The notes under the pieces were generated by a model. The model was not told where the DNA came from. It worked only from the letters and a program-made list of their open reading frames with translations, and searched no databases. A program made the translations under genes and the position numbers. This document shows, in pieces, positions 10,949 through 19,530 of a stretch of DNA of 55,594 nucleotides. Position 1 is the first letter of the stretch. Every line of letters starts with the position of its first letter. Where the stretch lies: positions 1 through 55,594 of the forward strand of contig PNNC01000143.1 of assembly GCA_013824015.1 (NCBI GenBank). The letters are read 5' to 3'. Source of the DNA: Polaromonas sp. (GTDB lineage Bacteria; Pseudomonadota; Gammaproteobacteria; Burkholderiales; Burkholderiaceae_C).

Positions 10949-11167
10949 ATGTCCATCTTCGCCCGGCCGCACTACACCTCGGAAGTCACCAGCTTCATCG
11001 AAGAACTCAAGGCCAGCAAGCCGACGCTGGAAGCCGAGCAGCGCCAGGGACGCGCCATCTGGTGGGACAAGAAACTGGACCTGTCCGAACAGGCCGACTA
11101 CCAGGATGCCGCCGTGCCGCAGCAGCCCTACGTCTACGGCACCAGCGGCCACCCCAACAGCCAATAG
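10949..11167 (+). CDS. DUF3460 small conserved protein
   Basis: A 72-residue soluble protein starting MSIFARPHYTSEVTSFIEEL. This matches the small DUF3460 family of betaproteobacteria, which typically precedes scpA. It is acidic and helical in the first half (FIEELKASKPTLEAEQRQGRAIWWDK), with a Tyr/Pro-rich tail. Its function is unknown. A family 1 repeat separates it from scpA, about 95 bp downstream. Confidence 0.8.
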   Translation: MSIFARPHYTSEVTSFIEELKASKPTLEAEQRQGRAIWWDKKLDLSEQADYQDAAVPQQPYVYGTSGHPNSQ

Positions 11168-11188
11168 CCCGCCATTGATGGTCAAAAA

Positions 11189-11237
11189 GGCCTCCAGCCC
11201 ATGCTGGATGGACATCAATAGCTATTTTTTTGATAGC
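11189..11237 (+). repeat. Dispersed repeat family 1, copy c
   Basis: This reads GGCCTCCAGCCCATGCTGG and ends with GCTATTTTTTTGATAGC (11221-11237), a hairpin with a T-rich loop. It lies between the DUF3460 gene and scpA, 26 bp before the scpA start. Confidence 0.85.
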
Positions 11238-11263
11238 AACTAGAAGTCCAGGCCGACACCGCC

Positions 11264-12136
11264 ATGTCCAGCATCACCGAACTGCCACCCTCCCCGTCCG
11301 AACCGGGCCAGCCCGAAAACCTGCTGGCGCTGCCCGGCATGCCGGGCGTGATCGACCAGGTGGCGCTGGCCAGGCTGTATGGCGAGCCGCTGTTCGCGAT
11401 GCCGCAGGACCTGTACATCCCGCCGGACGCGCTGCAGGTCTTCCTGGAAGCCTTCGAAGGCCCGCTGGACCTGCTGCTGTACCTGATCCGCAAGCAGAAC
11501 TTCAACATCCTCGACATCCCGATGGCGGCGGTCACGCGCCAGTACCTGGTCTATGTGGACGAGATCCGCAGCACCAACCTCGAGCTGGCTGCCGAATACC
11601 TGCTGATGGCGGCGATGCTGATCGAGATCAAGTCGCGCATGCTGCTGCCGCCGAAAAAGGTCGCCGATGGCCAGGAGCCGGAAGACCCGCGCGCCGAGCT
11701 GGTCCGGCGCCTGCTCGAGTACGAACAGATCAAGCTGGCGGCGCACCAGCTCAATGAGATCCCGCAGTACGGCCGCGACTTCCTGCGCGCGCAGGTCTAT
11801 GTCGAGCAGGCGCTGCAGCCGCGCTTTCCGGACGTCACGGTGGTCGATCTGCAGGAAGCCTGGCGCGACATCGTCAAGCGCGCCAGACTGGTCCAGCACC
11901 ATGTGATCTCCAGAGAAGAACTGTCGGTGCGCGAACACATGAGCATCGTGCTGCGCAAGCTGCAGGGCCAGAAGTTTGTCGAGTTCGAGCACCTGTTCGA
12001 ACCGGCGCGCGGCATGCCGGTGCTGGTGGTGACCTTCATCGCGCTGCTCGAGCTGTCCAAGGAAGGCCTGATCGACGTGACCCAGGCCGAGGCTTACGCG
12101 CCTATCTACGTGCGGCTGGCCTACACACCCGCCTGA
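11264..12136 (+). CDS. scpA: Segregation and condensation protein A
   Basis: A 290-residue kleisin subunit of the bacterial SMC condensin complex, which bridges SMC heads with ScpB. The hallmark LEAFEGPLDLLLYLIRKQNFNILDIPMA is at about residues 64-90, followed by YLLMAAMLIEIKSRMLLPP near 105-128. The C-terminal winged-helix end is VVTFIALLELSKEGLIDVTQAE. An N-terminal extension of about 60 residues (Pro-rich, then LPGMPGVIDQVALARLYGEPLF) precedes the core and is usual in Burkholderiales. scpB is not in the window. Confidence 0.95.
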   Translation: MSSITELPPSPSEPGQPENLLALPGMPGVIDQVALARLYGEPLFAMPQDLYIPPDALQVFLEAFEGPLDLLLYLIRKQNFNILDIPMAAVTRQYLVYVDEIRSTNLELAAEYLLMAAMLIEIKSRMLLPPKKVADGQEPEDPRAELVRRLLEYEQIKLAAHQLNEIPQYGRDFLRAQVYVEQALQPRFPDVTVVDLQEAWRDIVKRARLVQHHVISREELSVREHMSIVLRKLQGQKFVEFEHLFEPARGMPVLVVTFIALLELSKEGLIDVTQAEAYAPIYVRLAYTPA

Positions 12137-12240
12137 GTCTTCGCGGCGCCGCGATCGCGAACCACGCCGCTGTCGCATCCCCTCTGTTCCCGACAAGCGG
12201 CAGCCCGTCTGTCGCATCAATTTGATGAAAAATCATATTT

Positions 12241-12273
12241 ATCATAATTACTGATTGGTAATTTAATTATGAT
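12241..12273. promoter_or_regulatory. AT-rich nested dyad upstream of tpsB
   Basis: Within an AT-rich island of about 70 bp (12215-12285), ATCATAATTA (12241-12250) and TAATTATGAT (12264-12273) form perfect 10-bp arms. Inside is a second dyad, AATTAC (12246-12251) and GTAATT (12258-12263). The island stands out from the GC-rich surroundings and lies about 95 bp before tpsB. It could be an operator or a binding site for an H-NS-type xenogeneic silencer. The rest of the 230-bp gap shows one further hairpin (ATGGGTT/AACCCAT, 12340-12365) right before the tpsB start. Confidence 0.5.
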
Positions 12274-12366
12274 TTTAGTGATAAGACCACAGTTTCGTAG
12301 CCGACTGTCCTACGATTTCTTACACAGTGGCCGCGCACCATGGGTTGAACTTTCTGGTAACCCATC

Positions 12367-14106
12367 ATGCTCACCCACCGCGCCCGACACGTCCCCCCCA
12401 TCGCCGCCAGCCGGCGCCACCGTCGGACCTTGTTTCCCGCGGTTCTGGCGCGTGGCGCTCTGCCCTTCGCCTTGCTGGCGCTGAGTCAGCACCTGCTGGC
12501 CCAGCAGCTTCCCGGCGCCGGCAGCCAGTTCCAGCAGCTCCCCCCCACGCCGGTGCCGCAGAAAGCGGCGCCCGAGATACGGATCCAGCAAGGCCCGGCA
12601 CCGGCCCGATCCGCGCCCAGCAGCGCCAGAATCCTCGTGAAAAGCCTGCAAGTGACCGGTTCACGCGCGTTTTCCGCCGCCGAACTGCTGGCGCTGACCG
12701 GCTTTGTCCCCAACACCGAGCTGACGCTGGCCGAGCTGCAGGCCATGGCCGCGCGGATCACCGACCATTACCGGAAAAACGGCTACTTCGTGGCCCGCGC
12801 CTACCTGCCGGCGCAAAACGCCAGCAACAACGCGCTCACCATTGCGGTCAGCGAAGGCCAGTACGGAAAAATCGTGCTGAACAACCAGACGAACCTGTCC
12901 GATGCCCTGGTCCGCAACATCCTGTCCGGCGTCAACAGCGGCGATGCGATCACCAACGACACGCTGGAAAGCCGGCTGCTGCTGCTGTCGGACATCCCGG
13001 GCGTCAACATCAAGTCCACGCTGGTGCCCGGTGACATACCCGGCAGCTCCGACCTGGTGGTGGACATCACGCCAGGCAAGCGCGTCAGCGGCAGCGTTGA
13101 TGTGGACAACGCCGGAAACTACTACACCGGTGAATACCGCCTGGGCGGCACGGTCAACATCAACAACCTGCTGGGTCAGGCCGACGTTCTCAGCCTGCGC
13201 GCAGTGACCTCGGGCTCGGGGCTCAACTATGGCCGCGCCGCCTACCAGATGCAGTTCGGCAAAGCCACGGCCGGCATCGCTTACAGCCGGCTGGCCTATG
13301 AACTGGGCAAGGAATTTGCGCCACTGCAGGCCAACGGCACGGCCGAAGTCGCCAGCGTCTACGGCAGTTATCCGCTGATCCGCTCGCGCAACACCAACCT
13401 CAACGCCGGGCTCAACTACGACCACCGGACCTTCCAGGACCGGGTCGATGTCTTTCCCTCGGTGACCGACAAGAAGGCCAATGTGCTGACCGCGAGCCTG
13501 TATGGCAACCACCGGGACAACCTGGGCGGTGGCGGCGTCAGCGCGTTTTCACTCGGCCTGTCAGCGGGCAACCTGGACATCGAAACCCCGGCCGCGCTGG
13601 CGGCCGATGCAGCCAGCGCCCGGACCAATGGCTCCTACGGCAAGCTCGCCTTCAGCGCCAGCCGGCTGCAGCGCATGACGGACACCTTGTCCCTGTATGC
13701 CGGCGTCAATGGCCAGCTGGCCTCGAAGAACCTGGATGCTTCCGAAAAAATGGTGCTGGGCGGCATGGATGGCGTCAGGGCCTACCCGCAGGGCGAAGCC
13801 TTTGGCGACCAGGGTTACCTGGTCACCCTGGAAGCACGACTGCTGCTGCCCAAACCGGAAAACCTGCCCGGGCAGGTTCACCTGATCGGCTTCGTGGATG
13901 GCGGCAGCGTGACCATCAACAAGAATCCCTGGGCCGCCGGTGACAACCACCGCAAGCTCGGCGCCTACGGCGTGGGCCTGACCTGGGGCGACCCGGGCAA
14001 TTTCGCCATCCGGACCTATTACGCCCGCAAGCTCGGTGACTCGGCCGCCACCGCCGCGCCCGACAAATCCGGACGTTTCTGGATCCAGGCCATCAAGTAT
14101 TTCTGA
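12367..14106 (+). CDS. Two-partner secretion outer membrane translocator TpsB (ShlB/FhaC/HecB family)
   Basis: A 579-residue outer membrane pore that secretes the TpsA protein encoded next to it. A signal peptide ends near LLAQQ (about residue 46). A Pro/Gln-rich linker and two POTRA domains follow; the first is ILVKSLQVTGSRAFSAAELLALTGF (about 88-112) with DHYRKNGYFVARAYLP. The ShlB-type 16-stranded barrel begins near RVSGSVDVDNAGNYYTGEYR (about 240). The conserved L6 motif is MVLGGMDGVRAYPQGEAFGDQGYL, with the VRGY equivalent VRAY. The chain ends in phenylalanine, the usual outer-membrane-protein C-terminal signal. It is 47 bp upstream of tpsA, in the same operon. Confidence 0.93.
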   Translation: MLTHRARHVPPIAASRRHRRTLFPAVLARGALPFALLALSQHLLAQQLPGAGSQFQQLPPTPVPQKAAPEIRIQQGPAPARSAPSSARILVKSLQVTGSRAFSAAELLALTGFVPNTELTLAELQAMAARITDHYRKNGYFVARAYLPAQNASNNALTIAVSEGQYGKIVLNNQTNLSDALVRNILSGVNSGDAITNDTLESRLLLLSDIPGVNIKSTLVPGDIPGSSDLVVDITPGKRVSGSVDVDNAGNYYTGEYRLGGTVNINNLLGQADVLSLRAVTSGSGLNYGRAAYQMQFGKATAGIAYSRLAYELGKEFAPLQANGTAEVASVYGSYPLIRSRNTNLNAGLNYDHRTFQDRVDVFPSVTDKKANVLTASLYGNHRDNLGGGGVSAFSLGLSAGNLDIETPAALAADAASARTNGSYGKLAFSASRLQRMTDTLSLYAGVNGQLASKNLDASEKMVLGGMDGVRAYPQGEAFGDQGYLVTLEARLLLPKPENLPGQVHLIGFVDGGSVTINKNPWAAGDNHRKLGAYGVGLTWGDPGNFAIRTYYARKLGDSAATAAPDKSGRFWIQAIKYF

Positions 14107-14153
14107 CCGCAGACGATAGCCCCTTCGTACCCCCACGCCTTGAAAGACACCCC

Positions 14154-16349
14154 ATGAACCGAATTTACAGAACCATCTGGAGCGACAGCGCCGGCACCTG
14201 TGTCGCCGTCGCCGAAAACGCAGCCGGCCAGGGACGCGAAACATCGTCCCGCGCCAGCGCCGGCGCGAGCCGCCCCCGCTTTGCGCTGAGCCTGCTGCCG
14301 GCCTGTCTGGTGCTCGGTTTCGCAAGCCTCGCGCACGCCCTGCCCGCCAATGGCGTGGTGGCTGCCGGTGCGGCCTCCATCAGCAGCACGGCATCGACCA
14401 CGACCATCCAGCAATCGACGTCCAGCGCGGTGATCAACTGGCAAAGTTTTGGCATTGGCGCCGGGCAAACCGTGCAGTTTGTCCAGCCCGGCAGCAGTTC
14501 GGTGGCGCTGAACCGCGTGTTGGGCACGGATGCCTCCAGCATCCTGGGCAATCTGTCGGCCAACGGCAAGGTTTTCCTGCTCAACCCCAACGGCGTGCTG
14601 TTCGGAAACGGCGCACAGGTCAACGTCGGAGGCCTGGTCGCGACCACCATGAGCCTGAGCGACGCCAAATTCATGACGGGTGACTACAGCTTCAGCAACG
14701 CCGGGAACGGCGCAGTGGTCAACCAGGGCACGATCAACGCCGCCGATGGCGGCTATGTGGCCCTGATGGGCAAAACCGTCATCAACCAGGGCGTGATCAC
14801 GGCGCGCCTGGGAAGCGTGGCGCTGGCCGGCGGCCAGGCGGCCACACTCGATCTGGCAGGCGACGGAATGCTCCGTGTCTCGGTCACCCAGGGCGCGGTC
14901 AACGCGCTGGTCGACAACGGCGGCATGATCCGCGCCGACGGCGGCAAGGTGCTGATGACGACCCAGGCAGCGGGCAGCCTGCTGCACACCGCCGTCAACA
15001 ATACCGGTGTGGTGCAGGCACAGACCATTGGCAGCCGCAACGGCACCATCCTGCTGCTGGGTGACATGGAAACGGGCACCATGAACGTGGGCGGCACGCT
15101 GGACGCCAGCGCACCCAGCGGCGGGAATGGCGGCTTTATCGAAACTTCGGCGGCCAAAGTAACCATTCAGAGCGGGGTGCGCACGACAGCCGCGCCTTTC
15201 GGCTCGACGGGCACCTGGCTCATCGACCCGCAAGACTTCATCATTGGCCTGGGCGGCAACTACTCCAATATCCAGCTTGGCTTCGACCTGGTGAACACCA
15301 GCATCAACATCGTCACGGCAGCCGGGTCCGGCAACGGAGATATTTTTGTCAACGGCGCGGTCGGCTGGACCGCCGCTGGCGCCCCGACCACCCTGACCCT
15401 CACTGCTGACCGCGATGTCAATATCAATGCCCCGATATCGGCCACGAACGGCAACCTGGTTGTGTGTTGCGGACGCGATGTCAACGTCAATGCGGCCATC
15501 ACGACCGTCAATGGAAGCATCCTGCTGGCCGCCGGACGCGATATCAACAAATCCGCGGCGATGACGGCGACCGATGGCAACATCATGATGTGCGCCGCCA
15601 ATAACCTGAATCTCTCCGCTGCCCTCACACTGACCAACGGCACCCTCGATGCGACACGCAGCCTGGGCCTGCCGCGCGGCCTGACCCTCAGTGCCGACAC
15701 GGATGGCACCGGGCCGGGCGTGGCCGGCGGTACCGTGATATTCGCCCCGCTGGCGCCGCCCTGGGCCGTCACCAACGCACCGGTCAGCATCACCTACAAC
15801 CCGGTCGCCTACACCACGCCAACCGACTATTCGTCCAAATTCACGCTGACCGGCGGAGCCACGCTGACCCAGCGCATGCTGGTGTTCCCGGAGGTCACGA
15901 AGACCTACGACGGAACCACCGCCGCCACCCTGGTGTCGCTCAAAGGCAGCCCGGCCGGTGTCAGCCTGGTGGCCGATCCGGGCAGCACCGCCGTGTTCAA
16001 CACCGCCACACCGGGGACCGGCAAATCCGTCAGTTTTACCGGTTACCGCCTGACCGGGCCCAACGCCGCCCAATATGCCCTGGCCTCCACCTGCTGCGGA
16101 CAGATCGTCAGCAAGACCACCGGCACCATCACCGCGGCGCTGCCGTTTTCTTCCCTGCCTTTCATGGGCATGACGGTCCTGGCCATGGCCGGCGTCGGCC
16201 AGTTCCCGTCGGACCTGATGCCCACGCCGTTTGCGGATACCGGCGATGTGTTTCTCGCACTGGCAGAGGAAGAGCCGGCCATCACGCCCCTGCCAGCGCA
16301 AGCGCCCTATATCGCACCGCGTTATGCGCCCCGGCCCGTTCGCAACTAG
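14154..16349 (+). CDS. Secreted TpsA exoprotein (filamentous haemagglutinin-type TPS domain)
   Basis: A 731-residue TpsA. It starts with an extended signal peptide region (MNRIYRTIWSDSAGTCVAVAE) and a Sec signal ending near SLAHA. The TPS domain covers about residues 63-300, with VINWQSFGIGAGQTVQFVQP and the hallmark NPNGVLFGNGAQVNVGGLVA. From about residue 421, four tandem 21-residue units (DVNINAPISATNGN, DVNVNAAITTVNGS, DINKSAAMTATDGN, then a divergent one) look like beta-helix coils. A YDG/MBG-like domain (KTYDGTTAATLV) precedes a Pro-rich tail. Cysteine pairs at 438/439 and 647/648, plus C480, are unusual for TpsA passengers. It is small for the family, with no obvious toxin domain. An adhesin or biofilm role is a guess. 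Confidence 0.88.
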   Translation: MNRIYRTIWSDSAGTCVAVAENAAGQGRETSSRASAGASRPRFALSLLPACLVLGFASLAHALPANGVVAAGAASISSTASTTTIQQSTSSAVINWQSFGIGAGQTVQFVQPGSSSVALNRVLGTDASSILGNLSANGKVFLLNPNGVLFGNGAQVNVGGLVATTMSLSDAKFMTGDYSFSNAGNGAVVNQGTINAADGGYVALMGKTVINQGVITARLGSVALAGGQAATLDLAGDGMLRVSVTQGAVNALVDNGGMIRADGGKVLMTTQAAGSLLHTAVNNTGVVQAQTIGSRNGTILLLGDMETGTMNVGGTLDASAPSGGNGGFIETSAAKVTIQSGVRTTAAPFGSTGTWLIDPQDFIIGLGGNYSNIQLGFDLVNTSINIVTAAGSGNGDIFVNGAVGWTAAGAPTTLTLTADRDVNINAPISATNGNLVVCCGRDVNVNAAITTVNGSILLAAGRDINKSAAMTATDGNIMMCAANNLNLSAALTLTNGTLDATRSLGLPRGLTLSADTDGTGPGVAGGTVIFAPLAPPWAVTNAPVSITYNPVAYTTPTDYSSKFTLTGGATLTQRMLVFPEVTKTYDGTTAATLVSLKGSPAGVSLVADPGSTAVFNTATPGTGKSVSFTGYRLTGPNAAQYALASTCCGQIVSKTTGTITAALPFSSLPFMGMTVLAMAGVGQFPSDLMPTPFADTGDVFLALAEEEPAITPLPAQAPYIAPRYAPRPVRN

Positions 16350-16362
16350 GTCTCAGGCCCCG

Positions 16363-17148
16363 ATGGTGAGCGACGCCTGTCCGCGCCGGCCTGCCGGGCT
16401 GGCGCGCGGCATGCGTTTTGCGCTGCTGGCGCTGGCCCTCCACACCACCGTCGCGTGGGCGAGCGACAGCGCTGCCCCGCTTGCCCCTGCCGGCCCGGGG
16501 CCGGCATCGGCTGCGCCGGCCGGGCCAGCGCCGGGCCAGCCGACTGTTGCACCACGTCGGGCCGACCTCGGCCAGGAGCGCGCGTCGGCACAGGTGTCAC
16601 AGTTGGCCGACTGGGTGGTCGACTCGCGCGACAACCAGGCCATGCCCTTCATGATCATCGACAAGATCGGCGCGCGGGTGCTGATGTTTGATCACACGGG
16701 GCGTCTGCAGGGCTCGGCAGCGGCGCTGCTGGGCCTGGCGCCGGGCGACGACTCCACGCCGGGCATTGGCGAACGCCCGCTGTCAGGCATCCTGCCGGCC
16801 GAACGGACCACCCCTGCCGGGCGTTTTGTCGCCTCACTGGACCACGATACCCGCGGCCAGGAACTGCTCTGGGTGGACTACAACACGGCGCTTGCCCTGC
16901 ATCGCGTGGTCAAGGGCACGCCGTCGGAACAACGGGCTCAGCGGCTGGACAGCGCCACACCTGCCGACAACCGGGTGTCTTACGGCTGCATCAATGTGCC
17001 CGCCGCCTTCTACGACCGGTTCGTGAGCCCCGCCTTCCAGACCACCAGCGGCGTCGTATACATCCTGCCGGAGATCCGCACAGCGCAGCAGGTTTTCGGC
17101 TCGTATCTGGTCGGCGATACACAGGCCGCAAACGCAGCAGCCAGGTAA
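16363..17148 (+). CDS. L,D-transpeptidase (YkuD)-type periplasmic protein
   Basis: A 261-residue exported protein starting MVSDACPRRPAG at 16363, 13 bp after tpsA. A signal sequence MRFALLALALHTTVAWAS follows a 15-residue extension, so the start could be the internal ATG. An Ala/Pro-rich linker leads to the catalytic region (about 85-255). TPAGRF precedes LHRVVKGT, and the motif VSYGCINVP matches the S-x-G-C-[IV]-x-[VM] active site of YkuD enzymes, whose cysteine forms 3-3 peptidoglycan cross-links or attaches proteins to peptidoglycan. Its position at the end of a two-partner secretion operon is unusual. Confidence 0.78.
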   Translation: MVSDACPRRPAGLARGMRFALLALALHTTVAWASDSAAPLAPAGPGPASAAPAGPAPGQPTVAPRRADLGQERASAQVSQLADWVVDSRDNQAMPFMIIDKIGARVLMFDHTGRLQGSAAALLGLAPGDDSTPGIGERPLSGILPAERTTPAGRFVASLDHDTRGQELLWVDYNTALALHRVVKGTPSEQRAQRLDSATPADNRVSYGCINVPAAFYDRFVSPAFQTTSGVVYILPEIRTAQQVFGSYLVGDTQAANAAAR

Positions 17149-17150
17149 GC

Positions 17151-17167
17151 GCCGCCTGACCGGCGGC
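17151..17167. terminator. Hairpin in convergent gap
   Basis: GCCGCC (17151-17156) and GGCGGC (17162-17167) form a short GC stem in the 27-bp gap between two convergent stop codons. There is no T tract, so it is at best a weak or factor-assisted bidirectional terminator. Confidence 0.4.
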
Positions 17168-17175
17168 CCTGGGAC

Positions 17176-17694
17176 TCAGGCCTGTGGCGTGTGCGTTTCA
17201 ATCTCGGCAATAAAACGCTCGGCGGCGGCCGCCCCCTTGACGTCGCGGACGATCTCCCGGGCCCGCTTGACGGCGCCGACAAAGTCGGCAAGCTTGCTGG
17301 CTGATTCGATCTTCATGCACAACATTTCCGAGGTGGGGCCCAGCAGCTCGACCAGCAGACGGGTCGCACAGCGTTTGGCTTCCGGCAGGGAAACCACCAC
17401 CAGGGGGGTGGGCGCGGTGGTCGCTGCCTGCGAATCCGGCCAGGTGGAGGCCGGGGCCGCGGCCGGGGCCGCCGCCGCGGTCGCACCGCCGACCGGCTCT
17501 ATCATGCCGTCCTGCGCCAGTTGCGCCAGCAACGCCTCGCCATCGCCGGTCAACGCCATCAGGTCCGCCACACTGCGTTTGCCGTCGATCATGATGAGCA
17601 GCGATCTCAGCCTGGGGCCCAGCCCCGATTGCCGGTTGGCAATCGATTCCATGCCTTTGGGCGTCTTGTGATAAATCGCTTGCTTGTTGAACAT
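17176..17694 (-). CDS. Conserved hypothetical protein
   Basis: A 172-residue cytoplasmic protein starting MFNKQAIYHKTPKGMESIANR; no signal or membrane segment. The N-terminal half (SGLGPRLRSLLIMIDGKRSVADLMALTGDGEALLAQLAQDGMI) looks like a small winged-helix-type fold of the kind found in betaproteobacterial regulators with a trailing Ala-rich linker (about 70-90). The C-terminal half is helical (LVELLGPTSEMLCMKIESA). I do not recognise a named family. It is transcribed alone, between the L,D-transpeptidase gene and paaK. The AT-richer 100 bp upstream (17695-17794) should contain its promoter. Confidence 0.65.
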   Translation of the reverse strand: MFNKQAIYHKTPKGMESIANRQSGLGPRLRSLLIMIDGKRSVADLMALTGDGEALLAQLAQDGMIEPVGGATAAAAPAAAPASTWPDSQAATTAPTPLVVVSLPEAKRCATRLLVELLGPTSEMLCMKIESASKLADFVGAVKRAREIVRDVKGAAAAERFIAEIETHTPQA

Positions 17695-17794
17695 GAGCGG
17701 CCTCCTGAATCACGTCAGAATAGTGTAAGACTGAAACAACGTGTATCAAAAGGGTTAACCCGAAATAGCTCGCCGCTGGCGCCCTCTGCCGTCC

Positions 17795-19087
17795 TCAGCT
17801 GCGGCGGTCCAGCACCCGTTTCGCCTTGCCCAGGCTGCGCTCGACGCCGCCCTCGACGCGCAATTCGACCTCTGCCGTGGTGCCGATATAGGCCTTGATC
17901 TCGTGCTGCAGCAGGCGCGCTGCGGCCTGCGCTGCGGCGCTGTCGGGCGCCAGCCCCGGGCGGGTTTCCACCGCCACGCGCAGGCCATCCATGGCGCCCT
18001 CGCGCGTGAGGATGCACTGGTAATGCGGCGCCAGTTCCGCACGCTTGAGGATCAACTCCTCGATCTGCGTCGGAAACACATTGACGCCGCGCACAATCAT
18101 CATGTCGTCGCTGCGGCCGGTGATTTTTTCCATGCGGCGCATGCTGCGCGCCGTGCCGGGCAGCAGCCGCGTCAGGTCGCGGGTGCGGTAACGGATGATG
18201 GGCAGGGCCTCCTTGGTCAGGCTGGTGAACACCAGCTCACCGATCTCGCCGTCGGCCACCAGTTCGCCGGTGTCGGGGTTGATGATCTCGGGATAAAAGT
18301 GGTCTTCCCAGACCGTCGGGCCATCCTTGGTTTCCACACATTCACTGGCCACTCCGGGACCGATGACCTCGCTCAGGCCGTAGATGTCCACCGCGTCGAT
18401 GCCCATGCGTTTTTCGATCGCCTGGCGCATGTCGTTGGTCCAGGGCTCGGCGCCGAAGATGCCGGTGCGCAGGCTGCTGTCGGCGGCGTTCATGCCCTGC
18501 TTTTCAAACTCGTCGGCGATCGCCAGCATGTAGCTCGGCGTGACCATGATGATGTCCGGCTTGAAATCGGTGATCAGTTGCACCTGGCGCTCGGTCTGGC
18601 CGCCGCCAAAAGGGACCACCGTCAGGCCCAGTTTCTCCGCGCCGTAATGCGCGCCCAGGCCGCCGGTGAACAGGCCGTAGCCGTAGCTGATGTGCACCAG
18701 GTCGCCGGGCCGCGCGCCCGCCGCGCGAATGCTGCGTGCCACACAGCCGGCCCACATGTCGACATCGTTCTTCGTGTAGGCCACCACCGTCGGCTTGCCG
18801 GTGGTGCCGCTCGACGCATGCAGGCGAACACACTGCTGGCGCGGCACAGCCAGCATGCCGAAAGGATAACTGTCGCGCAGATCGTGTTTGGTGGTGAAGG
18901 GAAATCTGGCCAGGTCGGCCAGCGAGCGGCAGTCATGCGGATGCACCCCCGCCGCATCGAACTTGGCGCGGTACACCGGCGAGTTGTTGTAGGCGTGCAG
19001 CAATGTGGCGCGCAGGCGTTTGAGCTGCAGCGCGCGCAATTCGTCGAGGCTGGCTTTTTCGATCGGTTCGAGGGCAAAACTTTTCAT
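17795..19087 (-). CDS. paaK: Phenylacetate-CoA ligase
   Basis: A 430-residue ANL-superfamily enzyme that activates phenylacetate to phenylacetyl-CoA with ATP, the first step of the aerobic PAA pathway. The start is MKSFALEPIEKASLDELRALQ at 19087, overlapping the PaaI stop. The adenylation motif SSGTTGKPTVVAYT is at about residues 91-104 and the PaaK-type HISYGYGLFTGGLGAHYGAEKLG at about 128-150. YGLSEVIGPGVASEC is near 235, and the C-terminal hinge DDMMIVRGVNVFPTQIE lies near 332. It is the last gene of the paaG–paaI–paaK operon. Confidence 0.95.
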   Translation of the reverse strand: MKSFALEPIEKASLDELRALQLKRLRATLLHAYNNSPVYRAKFDAAGVHPHDCRSLADLARFPFTTKHDLRDSYPFGMLAVPRQQCVRLHASSGTTGKPTVVAYTKNDVDMWAGCVARSIRAAGARPGDLVHISYGYGLFTGGLGAHYGAEKLGLTVVPFGGGQTERQVQLITDFKPDIIMVTPSYMLAIADEFEKQGMNAADSSLRTGIFGAEPWTNDMRQAIEKRMGIDAVDIYGLSEVIGPGVASECVETKDGPTVWEDHFYPEIINPDTGELVADGEIGELVFTSLTKEALPIIRYRTRDLTRLLPGTARSMRRMEKITGRSDDMMIVRGVNVFPTQIEELILKRAELAPHYQCILTREGAMDGLRVAVETRPGLAPDSAAAQAAARLLQHEIKAYIGTTAEVELRVEGGVERSLGKAKRVLDRRS

Positions 19088-19530
19088 GCAGCCTCCGCAT
19101 CGGGGTCGGCCATGACGCTGCCAGGCAGCTGGGCGCTTTTGCCGCGGAACATGGCCACCACCTCGCCGCGCTGGTTGCTGACCTTCATGTCGTAGATGCC
19201 GTGCCGGCCCTGCAGCAACTGCTCCACCCCTTCGCAGGTCAACACGTCGCCGAGCTGCCCCGGCTTGAGGAATTCGATGCTGCAGCCGGCCGCCACCGTG
19301 ACCCGGTTGCGGCTGTTGCAGGCAAAGGCAAAGGTGGAGTCCGCCAGCGTGAAGATGAAGCCGCCATGGCAGATCTTGTGGCCGTTGAGGTGCAGTTCCC
19401 GCACAGTCATGGACATCACCGCGCGGCCGGGCTCGCAGGCCAGCAATTCCATGCCCATGGTGTCTTTGGAGGCGGTGTCCACCGCAAACATCGATTCGCC
19501 AACGCGGCGCGCGAGTGTCTGGGCGTCCAT
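19084..19530 (-). CDS. paaI: Hydroxyphenylacetyl-CoA thioesterase PaaI
   Basis: A 148-residue hotdog-fold thioesterase thought to relieve CoA trapping by hydrolysing aberrant ring-hydroxylated phenylacetyl-CoA. The signature GHKICHGGFIFTLADSTFAFACNS covers about residues 49-72, with the catalytic acidic residue in LADS. Two adjacent ATGs exist (19533, 19530). The second has better spacing from the AAGG upstream and forms TGATG with the paaG stop. The stop overlaps the paaK start. Confidence 0.92.
   Translation of the reverse strand: MDAQTLARRVGESMFAVDTASKDTMGMELLACEPGRAVMSMTVRELHLNGHKICHGGFIFTLADSTFAFACNSRNRVTVAAGCSIEFLKPGQLGDVLTCEGVEQLLQGRHGIYDMKVSNQRGEVVAMFRGKSAQLPGSVMADPDAEAA

Noticed and set aside
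14019-16301. 760-codon frame antisense to tpsA
   Set aside because: tpsA has an unmistakable TPS domain and signal. The antisense product is low-complexity Gly/Arg/His-rich.
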